From: Chromatiales bacterium
GTDB taxonomy: Bacteria; Pseudomonadota; Gammaproteobacteria; Thiohalomonadales; Thiohalomonadaceae
Direction of reading: 5' to 3'
Assembly: GCA_003251535.1 (NCBI GenBank)
Contig: QKFD01000095.1
Coordinates: 1-64,000 of the forward strand
Length of the DNA stretch: 64,000 nt
This document shows positions 18,833 through 27,775 of this stretch, piece by piece. The notes beneath the pieces were generated by a model. That model worked only from the letters and a program-made list of their open reading frames with translations. It made no database searches and was not told where the DNA came from. Numbering within the stretch: position 1 is the first letter of the stretch; every line of letters starts with the position of its first letter. The translations under genes were made by a program, and so were the position numbers.

Positions 18833-20110
18833 CTACGCTGTTTGCCTGGCGGCGATCCGCCCTAACCGGATGGCCAGCGGCCACTGGATCTGGCGGCGGG
18901 TGGTGGGGGTCCCCCAGCGCTCAGCCAGCTCCGTCTCGAACCGCTGTAGTAGCGCCGTCCGCCCCTCGGCGGCGGCGCGACGGACGGCCGACCAGGTGTT
19001 GAGATAGCCCAGCAGCTGCGGTTGATCCCACTGTCGTTGGATGGCCAACGGCGGTGGTTCCAGCTCCTCGAATGGGAAGGGGAGTTCGGCATAAGCGCTC
19101 TCCACATGGCGCCGCTCCGGCGCCCAGTAGGGGGCAAGCTCCCGCCAATAGAAGCGTTGCAGGGTGGCGTTCACCCCGCCTGTCAGTGTCGGCACGCCGT
19201 AGCTCACCAGCGCCAGCAGCGCGCCGGGACGGGCGATGCGCCGCACCTCTTGATAGAACCGCGGCAGATCAAACCAGTGGGCCGCTTGGGCGGCAACGAT
19301 GAGGTCGGCCGCGCCATCGGCTACGGCCAGCGCCTCTGCTGTACCTTCGCGGTAGTTGACCCGGGGGTGAGATACGGCGTGGGCCAACTGATCGCCGCTG
19401 ACATCGATGCCGATTACCTGCTTGAAGCCGCCCGCCAACAGCACACTCAACTGTCCACTGCCACAACCTACATCCACCGCCAGCCCACGCCCTGGCGCCA
19501 GGGTCGCCAAGGCGCTCACCAGCTCAGCCGGGTAGTTGGGGCGATAGCGGGCATACTCCTCACCCCCTTCGGCGAAGGGGCGCAGCGGGGCGGTGGGGGA
19601 GAGGGGAGGGGAGGTCGTTGCCAGCGCGATGCGTTCGGCAAAATCCTGCCGTTCCAGCGCCGCACTGGCGCGGCTTAACAGGGTGCGTAGCGGGGCGCCC
19701 ACCTCCTCCTCCAGGCTGTCGATGGCGCGGAAGGTGGCCTCCCAGTGGCGTTGCAGGCGCTCCAGCAGCGCCTGGCCGTCATCGCTCAGTGTCACCACCA
19801 TCTGCCGCCCATCACACCCTGAACTGCGGGCCACCAGGCCGGCGGTAGCCATGAGCCCCACCGTCTGACTCACGGCCCCCTGGCTGATGGCGAGGCGGGC
19901 GGTGATCTCGCCGATGGTGTGCGCCCCCTCCGCCAGCACCCGCATCACCGGCGTAAAACGCGGCCGATAACGGAGCCCCTCCCGTTGATAGGCCAACGCC
20001 GCCCCACCATCCAGTAATTGAATGAGGTGGCGCAGTAGCTCACCGAGTCCGGGGGCCAGTTGAGGGGTCATCGGAGGAATATATATAAGCGCTAATGCAT
20101 TTTCAATCAT
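18833..20110 (-). CDS. MarR-type HTH fused to SAM methyltransferase
   Basis: A 425-residue fusion. The N-terminal part (about 15-160) is a MarR winged helix (GEITARLAISQGAVSQTVGL). The C-terminal part (about 185-425) is a class I SAM-dependent methyltransferase with motif I LAVDVGCGSGQLSVLL and a tail like the yeast Tmt1/crotonobetaine-type family. The start at 20110 has AGGAAGG upstream; another ATG at 20071 lacks a ribosome-binding site. The methylated substrate is unknown; the DNA-binding domain implies self-regulation or regulation of a nearby gene. A degraded copy of part of its HTH region lies upstream at 20315-20361. Confidence 0.8.
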   Translation of the reverse strand: MIENALALIYIPPMTPQLAPGLGELLRHLIQLLDGGAALAYQREGLRYRPRFTPVMRVLAEGAHTIGEITARLAISQGAVSQTVGLMATAGLVARSSGCDGRQMVVTLSDDGQALLERLQRHWEATFRAIDSLEEEVGAPLRTLLSRASAALERQDFAERIALATTSPPLSPTAPLRPFAEGGEEYARYRPNYPAELVSALATLAPGRGLAVDVGCGSGQLSVLLAGGFKQVIGIDVSGDQLAHAVSHPRVNYREGTAEALAVADGAADLIVAAQAAHWFDLPRFYQEVRRIARPGALLALVSYGVPTLTGGVNATLQRFYWRELAPYWAPERRHVESAYAELPFPFEELEPPPLAIQRQWDQPQLLGYLNTWSAVRRAAAEGRTALLQRFETELAERWGTPTTRRQIQWPLAIRLGRIAARQTA

Positions 20111-20167
20111 GAATGCCTTCCTATCTTCTCGCCCTATTGTGGTGGGTTGGATTGCGGCTACGCCCAC

Positions 20168-20546
20168 AAACCCTTTGACTGCCTACCCCTCTGGTTCACC
20201 AACGAAGCGCTGTAGGGGGTGGCAAGGTGGGCGAACGGCTGCTAGGGCACATCGATGGGCATGGCAGACGATCCGGCAGTGCCTGGTTCTCACGGCTCAT
20301 TACCATCATCTAGCGGTAGCCATGAGCCCTACTGCCTGGCTTATGGCCCCTGGCTGTTGGTTCGATAGATCCCGGTGAGTGTTGGTCCTGTGGGGGGGAG
20401 GACGACTTTCCTCCGTGCGGTGTTACAGCGGTATGATGCTGGTGGATAACGGGTGGCGCCCAGCACCTCTCTGCTAAGGAGGAGCGGTAGGGTGGCTGAT
20501 AAAGGGGGAAGGGGAGTGGTGTTAAATTTTTGACGGAGGACGCGCT
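20168..20546. other. Intergenic region with a degraded gene fragment
   Basis: This 380-base gap between divergent genes holds the MarR-like remnant at 20315-20361 and the likely promoter region of the HD-GYP gene. I see no intact reading frame with a ribosome-binding site. Confidence 0.5.
20315..20361 (-). pseudogene. Remnant of a second MarR-type HTH
   Basis: This 47-base stretch is about 85 percent identical to 19843-19890, which encodes the recognition helix of the MarR-methyltransferase gene. Relative to it, one C is missing in the run of C, so the coding frame is lost, and stop codons appear in the original frame. It looks like the leftover of a duplicated regulator gene. Confidence 0.6.
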
Positions 20547-21791
20547 ATGGAACCTGCTCAGTCAGAGAGTCAGTTGCCTGATCTGACCATCGATTTGCGT
20601 CAGGCCATTTATGCCCTTACCGATGCCCTCGATCTTGTGGGGGTCGATGAGGTGGGGCATGGCAAGCGGGTGGGTTGTATGGCCGCTGAGTGTGGGCGGG
20701 CGCTGGAGCTACCCGCGGCGGCCCTGCAAACGCTCTTCCATGCCGCACTGCTGCACGACTGTGGCGTCTCCTCCACCCGAGTCCATCAACATCTGGTAGA
20801 GGAGATGGAGTGGGAGAATGCTCAAGAGCATTGCCGGGTAGGGTATGAGTTGTTGTGTACCGTTCCACCGCTGGCATCCTTGGCACCCATCATCCTCTAC
20901 CACCATACGCGCTGGGCGGATCTGCTGGCGCAGGGGGTGACCCATGAAGTGGCGCTATTGGCCAATCTGATCTTCTTGGTCGATCGTGTGGATGCATTGA
21001 CGGCACCTCACTACGGGAAGAATTTACTGCTGGCTCGTGCCGGGGTGCAGGAGCGGATCTCCGCGTGTCGGGATACCCTCTTTGCGCCGGAGTTGGTAGA
21101 GCTGTTTTTGCGTGTCTCAGCGGCCGAAGCCTTTTGGTTGACCCTAGAGCCTCCCCATCTAGGAAACTATCTGTTGAGGGCGCTGCATGAACAGCCCCCG
21201 CTGCCGGTCGATTTCTCCGTATTCAAACGCCTGGCACAGCTGTTTGCCCACATTGTCGATGCCAAGAGCCACTACACGGCTCAACACTCAGCGGGGGTGG
21301 CGCGCTTGGCTCGCTACATAGCGGAACAGAAGGGATTGGCGCCAGCGCGCTGCGAGATGGTGGAGGTGGCGGGGTTGCTACATGACCTGGGTAAGCTCAA
21401 GGTGCCAGACGAGATCCTGGAGAAACCGGCGGCCATGAGTGGCGAGGAGCGGGAGGTGATGACTCACCATAGCTTCGAGTCGTATCAGATATTGCGACGC
21501 ATCGACGGCATTGAGGAGATTGCCATCTGGGCGGCCTATCATCACGAAACCCCTTCTGGTCACGGCTACCCGTTTCACACGAGTGGTACAGCGCTAGGTG
21601 TGGAGGCACGGATTGTCGCGGTGGCCGATGTGTTTCAGGCACTGGCCCAAGATCGACCTTATCGAGACTCCCTGCCACCGGAGGCGATTGGGCGCATCCT
21701 GGCGCGGATGGCGGCGGAGGGGCGGCTTGATCAGGCAGTGGTTGACTTGGTGGTAGACGATGCAGAGCGGTGTTGGCAGCAGGCGGTGTAG
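20547..21791 (+). CDS. Tandem HD / HD-GYP phosphodiesterase-like protein
   Basis: A 414-residue soluble protein with two HD domains. The N-terminal one (about 30-180) has HAALLHDCG and YHHTRW but lacks the GYP motif. The C-terminal one (about 235-400) has HSAGVARLA, LLHDLGKLKVPDEIL and HHETPSGHGYPF, so it keeps the HD metal ligands and a GxGYP loop, predicting cyclic di-GMP hydrolysis. There is no receiver or sensor domain. GACGGAGGA lies just before the ATG. It is a single gene, with no obvious operon partner. Confidence 0.85.
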   Translation: MEPAQSESQLPDLTIDLRQAIYALTDALDLVGVDEVGHGKRVGCMAAECGRALELPAAALQTLFHAALLHDCGVSSTRVHQHLVEEMEWENAQEHCRVGYELLCTVPPLASLAPIILYHHTRWADLLAQGVTHEVALLANLIFLVDRVDALTAPHYGKNLLLARAGVQERISACRDTLFAPELVELFLRVSAAEAFWLTLEPPHLGNYLLRALHEQPPLPVDFSVFKRLAQLFAHIVDAKSHYTAQHSAGVARLARYIAEQKGLAPARCEMVEVAGLLHDLGKLKVPDEILEKPAAMSGEEREVMTHHSFESYQILRRIDGIEEIAIWAAYHHETPSGHGYPFHTSGTALGVEARIVAVADVFQALAQDRPYRDSLPPEAIGRILARMAAEGRLDQAVVDLVVDDAERCWQQAV

Positions 21792-22115
21792 CGATATACC
21801 GGGTACTGGGTATGGCAGGGAAGAGAACCGCCTAAGAGGAGGGGTCGTTTGAGGCGGGTGGAGGGCGACCCATACGGATGAAATCCTGAGCACTTAAAGG
21901 ACGTTGGAAAGAGAAAGAGATGATCGCGTCATATCGGTGGGTTGGAGGTTTAGATAATAGATAATTTCTCCGGTGGATTGGGGGCTATTGGCTGCTTTCG
22001 CCTGGCTCGGGGTGTCGTGAATGTGTTGTGGGATGTCGAGGGTTGAGCTTGCGAGAACACCCCACCGGGTGTGGGGCGGGGGCTCGATCTCCAGCCGAGG
22101 TCCCAGGGGCCTGGA
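21792..22115. other. Intergenic gap, convergent genes
   Basis: 324 bases between the HD-GYP stop and the acyltransferase stop. The only structure noticed is a small hairpin with arms ccccac and gtgggg at 22060-22076. No gene is supported. Confidence 0.4.
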
Positions 22116-23018
22116 TCATATGGTGGGTAGTTCCAGATGGCACCGCATGTGGTAGGGGGCTATCTCCTGCGGTTGCTGATGCCACTGTTCTTGCAGGCAG
22201 GCGGCGTACTGCTCTACCAACCCGCGTATCCGTTGGCGGTGGGGCTGTTCTACGGCGGCAAAGGCGAGGGGTGGGCCGAAGTGAATGGCAATGTTCCACT
22301 GTTTTGTATAGGCCAGTGCTACAGGGAGCACGGTGGCGCCGGTCAGGAGGGCCAGCTCGGCAAAGCCGGTCTGGAACGGTCGCTGCCGACCTGCGAACGG
22401 CAGCACAATCCCCTGCTGCCCTTTATAACCATCGGCTAGTACATGTACCAATCCACCCTGCTCAAGGCGGGCTTGGGCAGCAAATAGCTCTCCGGCCCCT
22501 TCTATCACCTGTACTACAGGGTCACCTAGCCCTACTTGGGGGTGGGACTTTGACCAGCTGTGCAGGATGAGCCCGGGATCGGGGGTATACCAGCGTAGCC
22601 AGTGCCAGAAGGTGCGGACTAGTAGTGTGTGGCTATGGACCAGGATGACCCCTCTCCCGCTTGCCTGTGCTGCCAGAAAGGGGCCAAGCCCCTCCGGCTC
22701 GAATAGCTGCTCTGCCTGTTCTCGGGTGGGGAGCCCTGCGGTGAGGATATGCAGCGGACGCTGGAGCATGAGGGCAGTGGGTTGTCGCTGCTCGGCGTGA
22801 TCGAGTCTGTTCTGGGAGAGGCCCATGGCGTGGCCTATATGCCGCAGTGCTGCCTGCTCTGTGGTAAACAGCCAGCGACCTAGGCGTTGATTGGCCAGTA
22901 GGCCGCCCACCACGACGGCGATTACCCGATAGCCGGCATCCCCCTTGCCCATCCAGAGAGCAAGCCGTAGTAGGTGTTGTATTAGCCAGCGTGATCCAGT
23001 GAGCAGGCGCCTCTTCAC
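22116..23018 (-). CDS. LpxL/HtrB-like acyltransferase homologue
   Basis: A 300-residue protein with the size and layout of lauroyl/lysophospholipid acyltransferases. It has an N-terminal hydrophobic region (LIQHLLRLALWMGK, then YRVIAVVVGGLLANQ), a central GVILVHSHTLLVRTFWHWL block in the place of the catalytic HX4(D/E), and a later LPFAGRQRPFQTGFAELALLTGATVLPVALAY block typical of the family. The acidic residue of the catalytic motif is not evident (HSHTLL), so activity is uncertain. The GTG at 23018 is chosen because GAGGGGG sits seven bases upstream; an upstream TTG at 23075 is weaker. Confidence 0.55.
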   Translation of the reverse strand: MKRRLLTGSRWLIQHLLRLALWMGKGDAGYRVIAVVVGGLLANQRLGRWLFTTEQAALRHIGHAMGLSQNRLDHAEQRQPTALMLQRPLHILTAGLPTREQAEQLFEPEGLGPFLAAQASGRGVILVHSHTLLVRTFWHWLRWYTPDPGLILHSWSKSHPQVGLGDPVVQVIEGAGELFAAQARLEQGGLVHVLADGYKGQQGIVLPFAGRQRPFQTGFAELALLTGATVLPVALAYTKQWNIAIHFGPPLAFAAVEQPHRQRIRGLVEQYAACLQEQWHQQPQEIAPYHMRCHLELPTI

Positions 23019-23158
23019 CGCGTTACCCCCTCTGTGTCCGAGGATGGAGCCCGTTGGGGTGGTGGGGGTAGACAAGCGCCGCTTGGGTGTCCGTGGAGGG
23101 GGAGGAGTAACCGAGTGGTGATCGGGTCCGTGGCGTCAATCATCGGGATGGGGGTCGC

Positions 23159-24217
23159 TTAGGGTGGTGACGTGCCAGACAGCGTGGTGTTCGGATGGTA
23201 GGCGATCCAGGCGTACCAGCGTTGGACGGCGGAGGGCAGGTATTCAAGGTGTCGGCCACGGTGGGGGCCTGCGACGGCTTCACCATTGAAGTTCCAGAGG
23301 GTGCCGCTGTTGGTATCTCGGACCCCTTCGGGGTGGCGGATGAAGTTCAAGGGGGTGCCATCCAATCGCCGCGAGTAGGCGAGGGCCGACCAAGGATCGC
23401 CACCAAAGAGAATGACCAGCTCCTCGCCTGCGAGGTTGTCATGGAGTGGATCGGCCGTGGCATCGAGCTGTGCCAGCGGGTAACAGTGTTCGGCGCCGGC
23501 GATGCTGACACCAAGTACGGGTTCATCCCAGGGCAGCAGATCGGTAAGTTCGCTGTGTGCCTCTCTAATATTGGTGGGTTTGTGGCTCACAGGGGTGAAT
23601 TGGAGGGAGTCGGGGGGGATGATGGGTAGACCCACCCAACAATCTGGCTGCTCCATTTGCAGCTGGGCGATGGTGAGCTGACGCATCGGTAGCATCGCCA
23701 ACCGCGTTCCTTTGAGGGGGCCATGGATCGCCTCGCCGTTGCTGGTGTTCCAGTAGCTCCCACTCTGCTGGTCGGCCAACACACTTACGCCATTCCAGAT
23801 CCCAATGACCCGGAACAGGAGCCGTTGACCTTGGACTACGGGATCAAACGCGGCGCCTATCATGCAGTTGGCACAGGCAGAGATCACCACCGGGCGGCCC
23901 GCTAACACTAAATTGGCGACGTGAGGATGCAACATCATTGACCACGGGAGTGCCCAGCTGCCCCCATCACCGATCTGCACCAACATGGGCGTCTCATCGG
24001 GCAAGCTGAGTGCCCTTATGGGGTGCCAGCGCAGCTCATCATCACTTAACGGCAACCAGCCGCGTTTTTGCAGCGCGGCATCGTCGAGTATCTTCATCCC
24101 CGCTCGCCTGCCCCATATCACACTATAGTTACCGTGACGACTAGAGAACCACGGTTGGCGTAGCCTTCTCAGCAACTTTCCTAACAAGTCCCTGCCTCCT
24201 CTGGTGGTTCTGGCCAT
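23159..24217 (-). CDS. DUF3179 domain-containing protein
   Basis: A protein of up to 352 residues with the DUF3179 pattern, for example VVISACANCMIGAAF, followed by GIWNGVSVLADQQSGSYWN and GEAIHGPLKGTRLAMLP. A second, weaker GxxWNFNGEAVAGPHRGRHLEYLP block near the C-terminus repeats the motif. The usual CPLCNSA-like segment is altered to CANCMIGAA, with two cysteines kept. Function is unknown. The true start may be the ATG at 24097, which removes 40 basic residues. No partner gene is close. Confidence 0.75.
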   Translation of the reverse strand: MARTTRGGRDLLGKLLRRLRQPWFSSRHGNYSVIWGRRAGMKILDDAALQKRGWLPLSDDELRWHPIRALSLPDETPMLVQIGDGGSWALPWSMMLHPHVANLVLAGRPVVISACANCMIGAAFDPVVQGQRLLFRVIGIWNGVSVLADQQSGSYWNTSNGEAIHGPLKGTRLAMLPMRQLTIAQLQMEQPDCWVGLPIIPPDSLQFTPVSHKPTNIREAHSELTDLLPWDEPVLGVSIAGAEHCYPLAQLDATADPLHDNLAGEELVILFGGDPWSALAYSRRLDGTPLNFIRHPEGVRDTNSGTLWNFNGEAVAGPHRGRHLEYLPSAVQRWYAWIAYHPNTTLSGTSPP

Positions 24218-24698
24218 TCCCTGGAACTCAATAAAGCCTCATTCGGGTTCAAAAGGCGCTGAGACACACTGACTGCGGGTATTTTCAGTGATTTTTGTGG
24301 CAGTCATCGACCCGGTGCAAAAGGCGATGCGGTCCTCATGGTAGGACGGTTCTTCCTACTGGGACACCCACTACTGGGACACCCACTACTGGGACACCCA
24401 CTACTGGGACACCCACTACTGGGACACCCACTACTGGGACACCCACTACTGGGACACCCACTACTGGGACACCCACTACTGGGTTGGGGTCAGATCAGTA
24501 TTACTGTGGATGGTTAAGAGGAGAAGGGGAAAGTGAGGGGTACGACCCGCCTGATATTGGTACAGCAGCGGGGGCATATGTGCCGCGATCAGCGGCCCGC
24601 AGAATGCCCTGCTGCTTGGTTACAGGAGACGGTATGGAAAGGGGAGGCCTAGAGCAGGGCCAGGGAGACCCGCCCTCGATGATCTGCTGGATTACCGC
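24218..24698. other. Intergenic region carrying a tandem repeat
   Basis: This 480-base gap contains the 15-bp repeat at 24356-24483. A 135-residue open frame (24295-24702) runs through the repeat and reads it as TGTPT units, but it has no ribosome-binding site or recognised domain and its end overlaps the response regulator, so I do not call a gene. Confidence 0.5.
24356..24483 (+). repeat. 15-bp tandem repeat, eight copies
   Basis: The unit ctactgggacaccca occurs eight times without mismatch, followed by eight bases of a ninth copy. The copies are identical, so the array is recent or gene-converted. The unit length is a multiple of three. It lies between two convergent-to-tandem minus-strand genes, outside any supported coding region. 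Confidence 0.95.
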
Positions 24699-25424
24699 TT
24701 AGCCTCGCTCCGTGGTGGAGAAGACAAAACCGACGCCGCGGATGGCCTTTAACGGCAGGGGGCGCCCCGCTTGCTGGAGCACCTTGCGGCGCAGCCGGCT
24801 GATAAGCATATCGAGGCGGTGGGGGAGGTAGTATTCGGTATCGTGCCCCAGTTCAGCCACTAAGGTCTCACGCGGTACGGGCACGTCAGGTGCCCGCAAC
24901 ACGGCGCGCAGGACGCAACGCTCGGAGGCAGTCAGGGAGATCTGCACTGCCCCGGGGGCAACCAGGTGCCAGTCGTCGAGGGTGAGCGACCAGTGGGTAT
25001 CGGGTTGATCATCGCTCTCGGCCTGCATTCCCAAGCGGCGCGCTAGGCTATGCAAGGTGGCCACCAGCTCCCGGATCTCCACCGGCTTGACCAGGTAGGC
25101 ATCCGCCCCCCCCATCAACCCTTGGACCCGGTCCTCCATATCGGCGCTGGCGGTGAGCATCACAATGCCAATGCTACTAGCGGCGCGCAGGTTGGCGGCG
25201 ATGGTGAAGCCATCCTCACCTGGCAGACCGACATCAAGGATGGCAATGTCGCAGGGGGATTTGAGTAGACCCAGGTAGAGCTCACGCGAGCCGGGATAGC
25301 CACGCACGCTGAAGCCCTGCTCACTGAGGGCCGTTACGACATGCTCACGTAGGTGGGGATCATCCTCTACGTAGCAGATTTCCAGTCTTTTCTCCGCCTG
25401 TTGCTGCACATTCATCTCCCACAT
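24699..25424 (-). CDS. OmpR-family response regulator
   Basis: A 241-residue response regulator with a receiver domain (about 15-130; acidic pocket CYVEDDP, phosphoacceptor Asp in IAILDVGLPGEDG, Lys in AYLVKPVEIRE) and a C-terminal OmpR/PhoB winged helix (about 145-235). It is 65 bases after the histidine kinase part of a CHASE2 kinase, so the pair likely works together. Start at ATG 25424 or the overlapping GTG at 25427. Confidence 0.88.
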   Translation of the reverse strand: MWEMNVQQQAEKRLEICYVEDDPHLREHVVTALSEQGFSVRGYPGSRELYLGLLKSPCDIAILDVGLPGEDGFTIAANLRAASSIGIVMLTASADMEDRVQGLMGGADAYLVKPVEIRELVATLHSLARRLGMQAESDDQPDTHWSLTLDDWHLVAPGAVQISLTASERCVLRAVLRAPDVPVPRETLVAELGHDTEYYLPHRLDMLISRLRRKVLQQAGRPLPLKAIRGVGFVFSTTERG

Positions 25425-25491
25425 CACCTGGCCTCAACTGACCTTGGGATTACGGCCGACCATAATAGGCGCTTCCCCTGGGGTGGTTCAC

Positions 25492-26586
25492 TCACGCTTG
25501 GCGGATCTCACTCACCGTAGACTCACATCCGGCGGTTACCGGTGGCAGCCGTAAGGTGAAACAGGCCCCGGCACCGGGTTGGCTGGTGACGCTGACCGAG
25601 CCGCCGTGGCGCTCGGCAACGGCCCGCACCATCGCCAATCCCAATCCTACCCCGGAGATGCGCCGATTCTCTGCCGTTGGTAGCCGGGAGAAGCGCTGAA
25701 ATAGGCGCGAGGATAGCTCCTCGTCGATCCCTGCGCCGGTATCGCATACCGATAGCGCCCACTCTTCTCCTGCCGCTGCGAGGGTGAGGGTCACCTGACC
25801 GCCATTGGGGGTGTATTTGATGGCATTGGTCAATAGGTTGACCAGGGCACGGCAGAGGAGATCACCATCGCCTCGTACTAGGCAGGGTTCATCGTCGCCA
25901 GTGGGGAGTTCGGTCACCAGCTGGATCTCCTTGGCCTGGGCCAGTGCCCACACCTCTTCGGCGGCGTCTTGGAGCACCATCTCCAGGGGTAACTCCATAA
26001 AGCGGGCGGGATCTAACGTCTGGGCCCGTACCAGGCGGAACAGGTTCTCCACCAGCCCCAAGGCTGAGCGGGCATAGAAGGAGATGCGCCCCTGTAGTTC
26101 GGGCGTGGCGTTCCCCTCGGCCAGCAGCAGGATGGAGGCGAGGGGGGCACGCAGGTCATGGGATAGAAAGTATAGGGTGTCCTCTCGGGCGCGTTGGGCC
26201 GCCCGTAGGTCGGTGATCTCCACTAGGCCTATGACCGTGCCGAGCCGGTCACCGCTCTCCTCATAGAGGGCGGCCGTCGATACCAGCAGGGTGCGGCCAT
26301 CGGCCAGCTCCGCCTCCAGTTGTGGCCGTTCGGGCTTTAAGGCGTCACCGCCGGGGGTACCCCCGGGCCAGGGGAGGGCGGCCAGAGGGGCGGGGAGCTG
26401 GTGGGTGGGCCACTCGCCCAGTAGTTCACGGGCCTGGCGATTGGTGAGGCGCACCCCGCCGTCGCGGTCGAGCACGGCCACCCCGGCCGGCAGACTATCG
26501 AGGGTGTCGGCGATGAAACGCTGCATCGCCCGCTGGGTTCTGGCGGCATCGCGGACCACCGAGATGCGGGCGGCGAAGCGGTCCAT
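25492..26586 (-). CDS. PAS-histidine kinase part of a split CHASE2 kinase
   Basis: A 364-residue frame with a PAS-like sensor (about 28-120), a HisKA dimerisation domain (H-box FLSHDLRAPL) and HATPase (N-box NLLTNAIKYTPNG, G1 DTGAGID, G2 GVGLGLAMV). The ATG at 26586 is probably not the native start. Reading the same frame upstream gives HNGDPSVP directly before it, and the preceding frame ends in YLDTELS, so this is the C-terminal half of the CHASE2 protein at 26495-27775, separated by a one-base frameshift near 26611. It could still be translated alone as a soluble kinase. Confidence 0.8.
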   Translation of the reverse strand: MDRFAARISVVRDAARTQRAMQRFIADTLDSLPAGVAVLDRDGGVRLTNRQARELLGEWPTHQLPAPLAALPWPGGTPGGDALKPERPQLEAELADGRTLLVSTAALYEESGDRLGTVIGLVEITDLRAAQRAREDTLYFLSHDLRAPLASILLLAEGNATPELQGRISFYARSALGLVENLFRLVRAQTLDPARFMELPLEMVLQDAAEEVWALAQAKEIQLVTELPTGDDEPCLVRGDGDLLCRALVNLLTNAIKYTPNGGQVTLTLAAAGEEWALSVCDTGAGIDEELSSRLFQRFSRLPTAENRRISGVGLGLAMVRAVAERHGGSVSVTSQPGAGACFTLRLPPVTAGCESTVSEIRQA

Positions 26587-27775
26587 CGGTACGCTGGGAT
26601 CGCCGTTGTGCGGACAGCTCGGTATCGAGATAGTTTTGTGCCGCCTCCAACCGGCGCCAGCTCCAGAGTGGGTAGGCGAGCATACAGGCCAGGACCGCGC
26701 CTACCGGTGGCAGCCACTGTTGGGCTTGGGTGAGCAGTAGCCAAGCCAGTAGCAATGTGCAGGCGGAGAAGCCAAAGGCCGCCAACAGTGCCAGCCGTGG
26801 CCCGAGGCGGAGCATGGCCAACATCGCGGCTACCACCACCAGGGCGGAGAGGAGGGCCGAGAGTTGGGGGGAGACCACCTGGATGGCCTTGCCGGCGCGC
26901 AGGGCGCTAAAGATGCTGGCGTTGATCTCCACCCCTGGCATCGGCCGGGCGTGGCCGGAGGTGGGGGTGGGAACACTGTCCCCCATTCCCACCGCCGAGG
27001 CACCTACAAAGACCACCGCGTTACGGAGGGCTGAAGGGGGGACATCCCCTCGCAAAATATCCACATAGGAGATATAGCGGAAGGTCCCTGGCGGTCCACG
27101 AAAGGGGATGTGCATCCAGCCGGCCCGCCGCCAGCCGGGGGCGGTGGTGGCTGGGGGGGGTAGGTACTTGGCGGCCTGTTGGGGGGCCACCAGTCCCAAC
27201 ATCGCCAAGGCGAGTTGGGGGTGGCGGGGGGCCCCTTGCCCCTCCCAGAGGTAGACGCTGCGGGCGATACCATCGGGATCCAGCTCCATGTGGATATGGC
27301 CGATGGCGGCGGCAGCCTCCGCAAAGGGGGGGATGGGGAGCCCTTCGCCATCCCCCTGGGCGGCTCGCCCGGCGTGGATCATCGGTAGTACCACGCGGCC
27401 ATGGGCCGAGATGAGCCGCGCCAAGGCGGCGTCGGCGGCGGGGTGGGCCGGATCCGGTTCGTTCAGGATGATGTCGAAGGCGACCGCGGCGGTATCGGCG
27501 GCGATGAGGCGCTCCAGTAGCGCCGCATGGACCGCACGATCCCAGGGCCAACGGCCGATATCGGCCAGGCTGCGGTCGTCGATGGCGACGATCACCACAT
27601 CGGGGTCGGCCGGCAACTGGCGGCTGCCCATGATGGCGTCATAGAAGACCCGATCTAGCCGCCACAGCAGCCCATGAGAGGCGGTAATGGCCGCCAATAG
27701 GGCACAAACGAGCGTGACCAGCAGCCACTCCGCACTGGTCCGATTCAGGAGCGGCCGCCGCTCACGCCCACTCAT
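26495..27775 (-). pseudogene. CHASE2 sensor part of a frameshifted histidine kinase
   Basis: This part holds an N-terminal membrane segment, a CHASE2 extracytoplasmic sensor domain (about 25-290) and three further membrane helices (about 300-375), then the linker NYLDTELS. After that the frame departs from the kinase and runs into a short unrelated arginine/proline tail. Removing the C at 26611 (a G on the coding strand) joins it to the kinase domain at 25492-26586. The start at 27775 overlaps the stop of the LysM/FecR gene as ATGA, which suggests translational coupling. CHASE2 and FecR-type genes are frequent neighbours. Whether the shift is real, a sequencing error or programmed is unknown. 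Confidence 0.75.

Noticed and set aside
24295-24702. Open frame through the 15-bp repeat (TGTPT repeats) as a gene
   Set aside because: No ribosome-binding site, no domain outside the repeat, and overlap with the response regulator; an in-frame 15-bp repeat keeps any frame open.
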